A DNA stretch of 64,000 bases from Fidelibacterota bacterium (GTDB lineage Bacteria; Fidelibacterota; UBA8477; JABMPR01): NCBI GenBank assembly GCA_021734325.1, contig JAIPJF010000017.1, positions 1 through 64,000 on the forward strand. The letters run 5' to 3'. The notes beneath the pieces were generated by a model. That model saw only the letters and a program-made list of their open reading frames with translations, was not told the DNA's origin and ran no database searches. The translations under genes and the position numbers were made by a program. Shown in pieces: positions 56,617 to 64,000 of the stretch (its first letter is position 1; each line of letters opens with the position of its first letter).

Positions 56617-57563
56617 TGTCATCTGTAAAAATAGGTCTGGTGTTGGGAAGTGGTTCCTCAAGAGGTTGGGCTCATATTGGTGTGATTGAAGCCCTGGAGA
56701 AGCATGGTATCGAAATATCTCTGCTGACAGGAGTGAGTGCCGGATCATATATTGCTGCCTCGTATGCCGGTGGAGCCCTGGAAAGTGTAAAGCAATTTGC
56801 CCTGGGAATGGATTGGAAAAAAGTCCTGTCCTATCTTGATTTGGCATTTCCAAGATCAGGGTTTATTGAGGGGCAACGTGTTGTTGATCTCATCCAAACG
56901 TATATGGATGTCACCTATTTTGAAGAATTCAGGATTCCTGTTCACATGCTTGCCACAGACATGCTCACAGGCGAGCAGGTCGTTCTTTCTGATGGGAAAA
57001 TTACCGATGCCTTAAGGGCCAGTATGGCTATACCAGGATTATTGACACCAAAGAAAATTAATGACCGCTGGCTGGTGGATGGTGGTGTAGTCAATCCTTT
57101 GCCAGTAGATGTCTGTCGAGCTATGGGTGCTGATTTCGTCATCGCAGTTGACCTGAACTCTGAGCGGATCAATCAAGATAGAATGCAGGAAAACAGTCAA
57201 GAGCGTGAGCGGAATTTAGCAGGCATTGAAAAGAAAAGAATTGAGGTTGTAAAAACCTGGATGAAGCAGTATGGATCCAAAGGGAAAGCTATGAGTACCA
57301 AAATCGACAAGTGGTTTAGCCCCCAGGAATCCTCTCCTCATATATTTGAAGTACTGGGCTCCTCTTTGAACATCATGCAGAAAAAGATCGAAGAGACCAA
57401 TCTGGAGCACCATCCCCCCGATATTCTCATACAACCAAGGCTTGGTGATCTGAAACTTTTTGATTTTCATCATGCGGAACGGGCTATAACTGAAGGTTTT
57501 CTTCAGGGAGAACAGGCTATCCCGGAGATTTTGGAAAAACTTGAGACTTTCAGACAAATTTAA
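56616..57563 (+). CDS. rssA: RssA-like patatin phospholipase
   Basis: 315 residues. Oxyanion hole LGSGSSRGWAHIGVI, nucleophile Ser41 in GVSAGS and catalytic Asp155 in VDGG. The patatin fold covers residues 5-190. A C-terminal helical region (about 195-315) is specific to this subgroup. Likely acts on phospholipids in the cytoplasm or at the membrane. No RssB partner is adjacent. Confidence 0.92.
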   Translation: MSSVKIGLVLGSGSSRGWAHIGVIEALEKHGIEISLLTGVSAGSYIAASYAGGALESVKQFALGMDWKKVLSYLDLAFPRSGFIEGQRVVDLIQTYMDVTYFEEFRIPVHMLATDMLTGEQVVLSDGKITDALRASMAIPGLLTPKKINDRWLVDGGVVNPLPVDVCRAMGADFVIAVDLNSERINQDRMQENSQERERNLAGIEKKRIEVVKTWMKQYGSKGKAMSTKIDKWFSPQESSPHIFEVLGSSLNIMQKKIEETNLEHHPPDILIQPRLGDLKLFDFHHAERAITEGFLQGEQAIPEILEKLETFRQI

Positions 57564-57569
57564 TTTTTA

Positions 57570-58817
57570 ATGAAACGCACACTACTTTACCTCATACTCA
57601 TCAGTTTGATCACTATCAATCCGCGTATCAACGGGTGGAATGAAGCCAGCCGAATGGCCCTGACTCAATCCCTGGTCGAAGAGCATAACTTCAAAATCGA
57701 TAACAGCGATTTTGCTGATACAGGGGATAAAGTATTTGTTGATGGGCATTTTTATTCTGATAAACCGCCCCTTCCATCTATTATCGCTGCCCTTGTTTAC
57801 TGGCCACTATATCAAATTGGCCTACGCCTGAGTTATGGATGGAATCTGGCCTATTATTTAATCATCCTGTTCACCATCAAGTTGTTCTGGGTATTTAGTG
57901 TACTCGCCTTTAAAAGGGCGCTGTCATATCTCGAAGTGAAGCACAGAACAATCGATATCCTGGTTCCCATTTTCGCCTTTGGCTCTATAATGTTAACCTG
58001 GTCGGCGACATTCAATAACCATAGTTTGGCAGCCTCAAGCATCATGATCGCTTTCATGTTCTACCTGAAAAGCAAATCAGAAAAATCCAGGAAATCAATT
58101 TTTGCTTCAGGCTTCTTTTTTGGGTTGGCAGGTGCCATGGATATTCCAACGGGCATATTTTTTATCAGTTTTGGTCTATTGTTATTTGATGGATGGAAAA
58201 TTAGCACAAAAATGCTTCCCTATTTCATTGCCGGTCTGATACCACTGATTCTACATTTCTGGATTAATTATTCGATAGGGCATACATTGCTTCCTCTTCA
58301 GATCGTTCCGGAATATTTCGACTATGAAGGAACCATATGGAGAGGTGGTGTGCAGCCAAGTGGTATGCAGCCAAATTCAGGATGGGATTCTATAAAATAT
58401 GGTTTATCCAGCCTGTTGGGGCTCCGGGGATTCCTTTTATACAACCCGCTTTTATTTATTGCGATACCACTTCTGATCAAAGAAGGATTCTCGGGACAGC
58501 GCCTGAAAAGGGAAAGTCGATTGCTCTTAGTCTCGGTATTGGTCTTCCTCAGTTATTACTTCATCTATACAACCAATTATGGTGGATGGAGCTACAGTAT
58601 TCGCTGGTTTGTCCCGCTTTTACCTTTTTTCATGATCTATCTTATTGGCGTTGAGGACTATTTAGAAAATCGGAAGATAAGAATAAGCTTGGGTCCAATA
58701 GCAGTGGTCTCAATGATTATCTCCTCCATCGGCCTTATTAACCCCTGGAGTAATGCTGATTATCATTCGATACCTTTTATGGCAAATGTGAAACAACTCA
58801 TTCATCTATTCTTCTGA
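57570..58817 (+). CDS. Polytopic membrane protein, GT-C glycosyltransferase-like
   Basis: 415 residues, about 10 membrane helices. The first extracytoplasmic loop has GWNEASRMALTQSLVEEH and GHFYSDKPPLPSI, similar to ArnT/PMT-like (family 39) transferases that use polyprenyl-linked sugars. No charge-pair was traced with certainty. Last gene of the run that begins near yajC, followed by a hairpin. Confidence 0.72.
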   Translation: MKRTLLYLILISLITINPRINGWNEASRMALTQSLVEEHNFKIDNSDFADTGDKVFVDGHFYSDKPPLPSIIAALVYWPLYQIGLRLSYGWNLAYYLIILFTIKLFWVFSVLAFKRALSYLEVKHRTIDILVPIFAFGSIMLTWSATFNNHSLAASSIMIAFMFYLKSKSEKSRKSIFASGFFFGLAGAMDIPTGIFFISFGLLLFDGWKISTKMLPYFIAGLIPLILHFWINYSIGHTLLPLQIVPEYFDYEGTIWRGGVQPSGMQPNSGWDSIKYGLSSLLGLRGFLLYNPLLFIAIPLLIKEGFSGQRLKRESRLLLVSVLVFLSYYFIYTTNYGGWSYSIRWFVPLLPFFMIYLIGVEDYLENRKIRISLGPIAVVSMIISSIGLINPWSNADYHSIPFMANVKQLIHLFF

Positions 58818-58827
58818 TTATCTAACC

Positions 58828-58849
58828 AAGCCCGTAACCTGGGGCTTTT
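58828..58849 (+). terminator. Probable terminator after the GT-C-like gene
   Basis: aagccc (58828-58833) pairs with gggctt (58842-58847) and TT follows. Short but at the right place, 11 bases after the stop. The stretch 58850-59191 has no credible gene; the frames over it overlap the tRNA and lack family similarity. Confidence 0.5.
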
Positions 58850-59044
58850 AGAGCAAAAAAGTCGAACAAGCCAGATAAAAGACATAATGTACACCTGTTC
58901 TCTGTCACGTATCATTTGGTTTTTATTTGTTGAGTTTCGAGAAATTAGTTTGGTTTATAGACTTTTTTACCTGCATGCCAAAGCTACAGTGCAGACATGC
59001 AGATCCGTCTTCACTGTGTTTCGACAGGGAAAGAACGGATTCTC

Positions 59045-59064
59045 CAAAAGCGGGTTTTCCCCGC
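59045..59064 (-). terminator. Probable terminator downstream of tRNA-Ser
   Basis: On the minus strand gcggg-gaaaa-cccgc is followed by TTTT, about 130 bases past the tRNA 3' end. A competing hairpin (cccgc agcat gcggg) overlaps it. Confidence 0.5.
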
Positions 59065-59191
59065 ATGCTGCGGGTTTCTGGGATGGATGTTCGGCTGTGC
59101 CTCCATCTTTCTCCACTTCGTTACGAATCGAACCCTCATGCAAGGCAATAACTCCATTTGGGCTCGAATATATGGGATCGTGCGTAGGGTG

Positions 59192-59278
59192 CGGAGAGGG
59201 AGGGATTCGAACCCCCGGTACCCGAAGGTACGCTGCATTTCGAGTGCAGTGCATTCAACCGGACTCTGCCACCTCTCC
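59192..59278 (-). tRNA. tRNA-Ser, anticodon CGA
   Basis: 87 bases on the minus strand. Acceptor stem GGAGAGG/CCTCTCC, discriminator G, anticodon stem CTGCA/TGCAG around CT-CGA-AA, a long variable arm (cgtaccttcgggtacc) typical of type II tRNAs, and T-loop GGTTCGAATCC. Anticodon CGA reads UCG (serine). The 3' CCA is not encoded. It lies 45 bases downstream of tadA and may be transcribed with it. Confidence 0.96.
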
Positions 59279-59322
59279 ATTAAAAAGTCAAATGAATATA
59301 AAAATGCTGCTTTGAGCGGCAA

Positions 59323-59826
59323 TCACTTAAGATCTCCAGATAGATTATTTGGGGACCGGGTCTTACTGAAAAAACTATCCAATATACCCTTACATTTATT
59401 TTCCAGAATTCCGCCAAAAATATCCACTTTATGATTAAGAAAGTTGCCGGAGCAAAGTTGAGTAGCACCCCCGCAAGCTCCATGCTCGAGATCATCTGCT
59501 CCAAACACGACCTGCGGAATACGGGCATTTAGAATTGCTCCTGCACACATGGGGCAGGGCTCCAGGGTCACATATAAAATTGTATCCCTTAATCTCCAAT
59601 CTTCCAGATAGTTTGCTGCAGCTGTTATGGCAAGAATCTCAGCATGTGCCGTCGGATCCTTCAAAGTCTCCCTTTGATTATGTCCTCTCCCAATAATTCT
59701 ATTCTTGTACACAATAATTGCACCGACGGGAACTTCGTTTTCGTGATATGCCTTCTCTGCTTCTCGAAAGGCTTCTTCCATCCAGTAAAGATGCGAGTCA
59801 GTGTTTAACGCGGAAACTCCAGTCAT
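59323..59826 (-). CDS. tadA: tRNA-specific adenosine deaminase TadA
   Basis: 167 residues. Zinc-dependent deaminase motif H61-A-E63 and P-C91-P-M-C94, both intact, with NQRETLKDPTAHAE and the GACGGA loop. It converts A34 to inosine in tRNA-Arg(ACG). The start at 59826 could be up to 15 residues too long (M16 is an alternative). It is followed by tRNA-Ser. Confidence 0.95.
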   Translation of the reverse strand: MTGVSALNTDSHLYWMEEAFREAEKAYHENEVPVGAIIVYKNRIIGRGHNQRETLKDPTAHAEILAITAAANYLEDWRLRDTILYVTLEPCPMCAGAILNARIPQVVFGADDLEHGACGGATQLCSGNFLNHKVDIFGGILENKCKGILDSFFSKTRSPNNLSGDLK

Positions 59827-59853
59827 ATTCCGATCATCCTGAATTATGAATAA

Positions 59854-60468
59854 TTAACTTAAGGGTTTGGCCTTGATCGTTCCGTTTGAAAGTTCATGAA
59901 GCTCCCAGGAGAAAGGATCTGCCTGATCTTCCCTGATTCTGAGCTTTATGCTCACATCTGAGCCATAATTCTGATCTATGAGCTTTGCCTCATAATTCTC
60001 CATCAGACGATATACCAAATTTGCATGTTCAAAATCACATTCACAGATCAAGAGCTTGCTTGGAATAAATGATCTTACCTTCACAAGGGGCATTGTTTCC
60101 TGGATCAGGCCACTATATGCACGAATGAGCCCGCCTTTCCCAAGTTTTGTGCCCCCAAAATACCGTGTAACGATTGCCAGCACATTGGTAATATTTGCAC
60201 CAACGAGTGCCTGATATATCGGTTTGCCTGCAGTCCCTGCTGGCTCCCCATCGTCATTTACTCTCCAGATCTCACTGTCCCCGACACCTAGCCGCCATGC
60301 ATAGCAGTGATGATTGGCGTTATGCTCACGTTTTTTAATTTCAGAAATATGGGATTCGATCTCATCTTCAGTTTTAACTGGAAAGATATCGGCAATAAAT
60401 TTTGAAGCCTTAATTTTAATTTGGTGCTGATAATGCTCAACAACCTGATTGAAAGCAGAAGTACTCAT
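59854..60468 (-). CDS. YigZ/IMPACT-family protein
   Basis: 204 residues. N-terminal IMPACT domain with KIKASKFIADIFPVKTE, HNANHHCYAWRLG, DDGEPAGTAGKPI and VTRYFGGTKLGKGGLIRAY, all typical; the C-terminal DUF1949-like domain follows. Members bind ribosomes or nucleic acid and may affect translation; the exact role is not settled. It overlaps the upstream T9SS cargo gene by 4 bases. Confidence 0.93.
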   Translation of the reverse strand: MSTSAFNQVVEHYQHQIKIKASKFIADIFPVKTEDEIESHISEIKKREHNANHHCYAWRLGVGDSEIWRVNDDGEPAGTAGKPIYQALVGANITNVLAIVTRYFGGTKLGKGGLIRAYSGLIQETMPLVKVRSFIPSKLLICECDFEHANLVYRLMENYEAKLIDQNYGSDVSIKLRIREDQADPFSWELHELSNGTIKAKPLS

Positions 60469-62054
60469 TTTAAGATTGTAAATTTACGGCTTAATACAGA
60501 GTCACCCGAGATAAGCTGGATAAAGTAAATTCCTGAAGATGTCGACTCCGGCAACTCAAGATCGATTATTCGAATTCCCTCAGGACTGAATTGTTCCTTT
60601 TGATAGATAATCTCCCCCCGGAGGTTATATACCTTCAGTTCCAGCATCCCGGGAGATCCCAGCATAAGATTAAGATGAACTGGGTCATTTCTTAATACCA
60701 CCGGGTTAGGCCACAGGGTCTGAATTCTATTGTTAAGTGTGAGTGTACTCCCCCCGAAAGTCAAGCGAAACCCGACAGTAGAATTTCTGTCCCCATTTAC
60801 CATGGGGAGAATAAGATAATCTTGACTGTTTGTGCTGTCGCAATTGATCCAAACATCATTTACTACTGGGGATTTCAGGGACGAGCCATTGTCAAAACTG
60901 TGATAGGTGAGGTACACTCTCTGATCTTGGGTCAGGTCTGACCCCCATAAATAAAAATTACTCAGGGTCTGAGTTGAAAATCTTTTAAAATCCATCTGCA
61001 TCGATTCTAGCTCAAAATCATAAGGGGTTGGATAGTCATTCGGTAAAATATAATCTGAAGTTCTGATCTCTGGTAATTGGCCAGCATCATTATAATATCG
61101 ACTTGGCAAAGCCCGTGTACCGGTGAAGACATTGTACAGAGCGTATTTTCCCAGGGCATCAGTAAGACTCGATCCCCACGGTGAAGCACTCAGCACTTGC
61201 GCCAGATTATCGGTAGCCTCTCTCGTATTCAGATGCTCCCAGATCGAAAGCATGATGTGCTTTCCATTTTTTATTCCGTATTCCTGATCCAAAACCTGTC
61301 CAAATAATCCATGCCCGTAGCTATACAAAAAACTGCGGGAATCATCATTGAGATTTGGAAAGGCAGACTGACTAAAATTGTCAGCAACATAAGCATGATA
61401 ATCATTGATTTCAGGGTAACATTTTTCTTCAAACCAGGTGCTCGATATTTCATACCAGTAGGCATTAGAACTGACTGGGGCAAAGGGGAACGCATATCTT
61501 AGCTGAATCATATGGAAGAACTCATGGGCAATGGTGACTCGTAATGCTTCCAGACCACTCGTTGCATAGGCTGATTCAATATAATCATTGTCAACCTCTA
61601 GATAGGTCGCTTGTCCGGTATACGGTTCAGAATAGGTGGGATTAAATGAGGTCATGCCGTAATAGATGGATCCCCAATTTGTTTTCATATCAACAACATA
61701 GATATCAAGCTCTGAACCATCTACCCCGCCATCGGGGAGAGGAGGTAGGAAACCAAGTTCATTGACCAGAAGATTATATGCGGAATCAGCAGCTATACTT
61801 GCCTCCTGGATGAAGAGGGGTGTTCCAATAACGCTTGACCCGCTAACTGCATGCACACCTGTTCGTGTAAAATGAATCCGGAAATTACCACTTGGACTTA
61901 ATATTGATTCATCGAGATAATCAAAATTCCTATCACTGACCGATTTTGCAGCCATGCGCTCACCTCGCTGCACGGCGAATCCACATTTATGGGCAGCTAC
62001 CTCCTGTGCCCAAAGGGTGGATAGAACCAGTAAAAATAAGACTGAAAAGCGCAT
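60465..62054 (-). CDS. Secreted metalloprotease-like protein with T9SS sorting domain
   Basis: 529 residues with a signal peptide (MRFSVLFLLVLSTLWAQEVAA). The middle carries a zinc-protease-like helix VTIAHEFFHMIQ (about residue 178) and the pattern DIYVVDMKTNWGSIYYGMT, close to the MXAN_6640 family of putative metalloproteases. The last ~85 residues (LWPNPV, VYNLRGEIIYQ, SGIYFIQLISGD, KFTILK) form a T9SS type A C-terminal sorting domain, so it is exported across the outer membrane. Two Cys positions are few for such a protein. The T9SS machinery itself is not in the window. Confidence 0.88.
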   Translation of the reverse strand: MRFSVLFLLVLSTLWAQEVAAHKCGFAVQRGERMAAKSVSDRNFDYLDESILSPSGNFRIHFTRTGVHAVSGSSVIGTPLFIQEASIAADSAYNLLVNELGFLPPLPDGGVDGSELDIYVVDMKTNWGSIYYGMTSFNPTYSEPYTGQATYLEVDNDYIESAYATSGLEALRVTIAHEFFHMIQLRYAFPFAPVSSNAYWYEISSTWFEEKCYPEINDYHAYVADNFSQSAFPNLNDDSRSFLYSYGHGLFGQVLDQEYGIKNGKHIMLSIWEHLNTREATDNLAQVLSASPWGSSLTDALGKYALYNVFTGTRALPSRYYNDAGQLPEIRTSDYILPNDYPTPYDFELESMQMDFKRFSTQTLSNFYLWGSDLTQDQRVYLTYHSFDNGSSLKSPVVNDVWINCDSTNSQDYLILPMVNGDRNSTVGFRLTFGGSTLTLNNRIQTLWPNPVVLRNDPVHLNLMLGSPGMLELKVYNLRGEIIYQKEQFSPEGIRIIDLELPESTSSGIYFIQLISGDSVLSRKFTILK

Positions 62055-62057
62055 GAA

Positions 62058-63377
62058 TTACTTTTTCCTGAAAGCGATTCTGATGGGGACTCCCTCAAAG
62101 CCAAACATTTCCCGGAACCGATTCTCAATGTACCTCTTATAGGAGGTCTTAATTAGGTCAGGATAATTTGAAAAAATTACAATGACCGGCGGTTCAACAG
62201 CAACCTGGGAACAATAATTTAGTTTTATTTCTTTCCCATGAGGTGACGGAGGTTGCATTCTGGCAACAACATCCTCCAGGAATAGATTCAATTGCCTGGT
62301 TGGTATTCTCTTTTGTTGTTCCTCATGAATCTGCTTGACCAGATCAACCAATTTAAATATACGTTGTCTCTCAAGCGTGGAAATAAACTGGATCGGATAA
62401 TGTCGTAGCTCAAACATATCATCAATAAGGGCTTGCTTGAAATCTCTCATGGTATTGGTCGATTTTTGAATAAGATCCCATTTATTGACCCCGACAATCA
62501 TTCCTTTCCCCGCTGCCAGAATTTCTTCCATAACGCGTGCGTCATGGGAAACAAATCCCTTCTCAGCATCTATCAGGACGATCACAACATGGGCACTTTT
62601 TATTGCCTGTTGCGTGCGTACAGAACTATAGTATTCAATCGAATTGCTTACTTTTGCTTTGCGGCGCAATCCAGCTGTATCGATCATTTCAAACGATTGA
62701 CCAAAATATCTGAAGCTCGTGTTTATAGAATCTCTTGTGGTACCGGGGATATCCGTCACGATTTGCCGGTCAATTCCTAACAATGCATTGGTAAGGCTTG
62801 ATTTTCCAGCATTTGGCATACCCACAATGGCAAAGCGGATTACATTTTCATCTATTTCTTCCTCAACCTGAATTTCACCAAAAGTGGATACAACTTGATC
62901 CAAGACATCGCCAATACTCCTGCCATTCAGTGCACTGATGGGAAAAACTTCACCCAATCCCAACTGGTAGAAGACATGACTCTGATTTTCCAGATCACGA
63001 TTATCGGCTTTATTCGCGACCAGAATGACAGGTTTTTTGGCTCGACGAGCACGCTTGACTATTTCTTCATCTTCCCATGTAATGCCAACAATCGTATCGA
63101 CCATTAGCATGATTACATCAGCTTCATCAATCGCCAGGACGGCTTGTTTACGCACTTCCTTATCTATGATATCCTCGGTTTGGGGGATATAGCCGCCTGT
63201 ATCGACAAGAAAAAAGTTATGACCTGCCCAGTCAGTCTCGGTCGCCACACGATCTCGTGTGACCCCTTCCTGCTCGTGTACGATGGAGAGTCGTTTCCCG
63301 ACGATTCTGTTAAATAATGTCGATTTCCCAACATTTGGTCGGCCAACAATTGCTACAATCGGTAACCTCAGACCCAT
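62058..63377 (-). CDS. der: Ribosome biogenesis GTPase Der (EngA)
   Basis: 439 residues with two tandem GTPase domains. First P-loop GRPNVGKST at about 12-20, DTGGY and NKAD; second P-loop GMPNAGKSS at about 185-193, DTAGLRRK and NKWDL. A KH-like C-terminal domain follows (NLFLEDVVARMQPP). Required for 50S maturation. It overlaps the upstream DUF512 gene by 10 bases. Confidence 0.97.
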   Translation of the reverse strand: MGLRLPIVAIVGRPNVGKSTLFNRIVGKRLSIVHEQEGVTRDRVATETDWAGHNFFLVDTGGYIPQTEDIIDKEVRKQAVLAIDEADVIMLMVDTIVGITWEDEEIVKRARRAKKPVILVANKADNRDLENQSHVFYQLGLGEVFPISALNGRSIGDVLDQVVSTFGEIQVEEEIDENVIRFAIVGMPNAGKSSLTNALLGIDRQIVTDIPGTTRDSINTSFRYFGQSFEMIDTAGLRRKAKVSNSIEYYSSVRTQQAIKSAHVVIVLIDAEKGFVSHDARVMEEILAAGKGMIVGVNKWDLIQKSTNTMRDFKQALIDDMFELRHYPIQFISTLERQRIFKLVDLVKQIHEEQQKRIPTRQLNLFLEDVVARMQPPSPHGKEIKLNYCSQVAVEPPVIVIFSNYPDLIKTSYKRYIENRFREMFGFEGVPIRIAFRKK

Positions 63378-64000
63378 GGTGAAAGTATCTCCAGCATGTC
63401 TTCGTGATGGATATAGACCGGCAGACCCAATCTTTTTTCAATACTCTCACGTGTGTGATCGTCCAATGTGATTCCCTCGTCGCTAAACATTCTATACGAT
63501 AGATAAACTGCGTCCGCCGCCTGAATTGACTTTAACTGAGTCACGAGGTCCCGCGCTGAAATAAGACCGGTCACTGTCACCAGTTCTGGTCCCAGCCAAT
63601 CATTTTTTACAGGGATAATCTCATATTCAAGATTCTCAATCGTGTCCAAAGAGGCGCTAATAGTATCTGATAAAAATTGATACCCGAGAACGCCAGTTAC
63701 AAAGATCAAACGCGTAGGTCGCTTGAGTTTTTGAGGTAACATTGGTTGACTTGCCAGGAATCGATTGGAAAAATCCCGACACTGGCCGACACCGTTCTCT
63801 ATCATGGAAAACTCACCATAATAATCATTATCGGGGATGGGTTTTCCACCAAGAATGAAAAACTCATCACTCAAATACACAAAGCGGTCAATGTCTGGAA
63901 GCTTGAATTCACCCTCCCGGGATTGGAACCACTCAATAAAGTCAGAAGCCGAATCTTTTGTAAACGATGTGAGTTGTGGTAGTCCATCGCGATATTTTGT
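63368..64000 (-). CDS. DUF512 (radical-SAM/PDZ-type) protein, C-terminal part, runs off window
   Basis: The frame stays open to the window edge (211 codons) and starts upstream of it. The visible part matches the C-terminal DUF512 domain: TKYRDGLPQLTSF, MIENGVGQCRDF, LIFVTGVLGYQFLSDTI, IIPVKNDWLGPELVTVTGLISARDL, DDHTRESIEKRLGLPVYI. Full proteins have an N-terminal PDZ and radical SAM part, which lies outside this window. The der neighbour is the standard one for this family. Function unsettled. The GTG at 63880 is an internal Val, not the start. Confidence 0.9.
   Translation of the reverse strand, partial: TKYRDGLPQLTSFTKDSASDFIEWFQSREGEFKLPDIDRFVYLSDEFFILGGKPIPDNDYYGEFSMIENGVGQCRDFSNRFLASQPMLPQKLKRPTRLIFVTGVLGYQFLSDTISASLDTIENLEYEIIPVKNDWLGPELVTVTGLISARDLVTQLKSIQAADAVYLSYRMFSDEGITLDDHTRESIEKRLGLPVYIHHEDMLEILSPWV

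Noticed and set aside
58887..59434. Overlapping ORFs of 70-145 residues in the gap before tadA
   Set aside because: They run through the tRNA-Ser gene on the other strand, have no ribosome sites, and resemble no known protein.
63746..63982. Forward-strand ORF at the window end
   Set aside because: It lies opposite the DUF512 gene, whose frame is open and conserved to the edge.

Overview
The window is a gene-dense piece (about one gene per kilobase, moderate to low G+C) of a Gram-negative chromosome. Several genes point to the Fibrobacteres-Chlorobi-Bacteroidetes (FCB) side of the tree: a PorX-type response regulator fused to a PglZ domain, a secreted metalloprotease-like protein with a type IX secretion (T9SS) C-terminal sorting domain, a FecR protein, a large outer-membrane barrel candidate and a CHASE2 adenylate/guanylate cyclase. 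A marine Marinimicrobia-like (SAR406) or related FCB lineage would fit, but this is inference from gene content; no 16S gene is present.

Layout. 1-585: 3' end of a 23S rRNA gene, a 5S rRNA gene and a terminator. 788-7927: four-gene envelope module (exported protein, FecR protein, large barrel-like protein, CHASE2 cyclase). 8065-15913: PorX-like regulator followed by housekeeping genes tsaE, tsaB, accD, surE, guaA, glmS. 15918-20401: cell-wall genes (LpoA-like TPR/periplasmic-binding protein, pgeF, uppP) and holA. 20402-26725: ECF sigma factor with zinc-finger anti-sigma, a GAF-GGDEF diguanylate cyclase, an NhaC-type antiporter with a secreted N-terminal domain, and a TPR protein. 26783-41595: surface-glycan locus with four glycosyltransferases, a YfhO-type membrane protein, a deacetylase-like protein, a Wzx-type flippase, a methyltransferase with an apparent frameshift, a hexapeptide acyltransferase, an amidohydrolase-fold protein lacking its HxH motif, an APS-reductase-like CysH, a GNAT protein and wecB. 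41611-43149: histidine kinase whose sensor region is internally duplicated. 43182-46831: classic rplM-rpsI-rpsB-tsf-pyrH-frr run with a good promoter and a strong terminator.

46851-47675: a reverse-strand 2-Cys peroxiredoxin with a PerR/Fur-like palindrome at its promoter. 47675-58817: a small exported protein, then yajC, def, fmt, rsmB, a PASTA-only protein, rpe, a dolichol-kinase-like protein, a BatA-like protein, hflX, an RssA-like patatin and a GT-C-like membrane protein. 58818-59191 holds no credible gene, only probable terminators. From 59192 to the end everything is on the minus strand: tRNA-Ser(CGA), tadA, a YigZ/IMPACT protein, the T9SS cargo protein, der, and a DUF512 protein running off the edge.

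The most notable items are: two genes whose conserved N-termini can only be reached from non-AUG codons (pgeF and nhaC); a PASTA protein where Gram-positive genomes have the PrkC kinase; CysH and a degenerate amidohydrolase inside a glycan locus; the duplicated sensor of the histidine kinase; and the FecR/barrel/CHASE2-cyclase module. No mobile element, CRISPR array or clear foreign island was seen.
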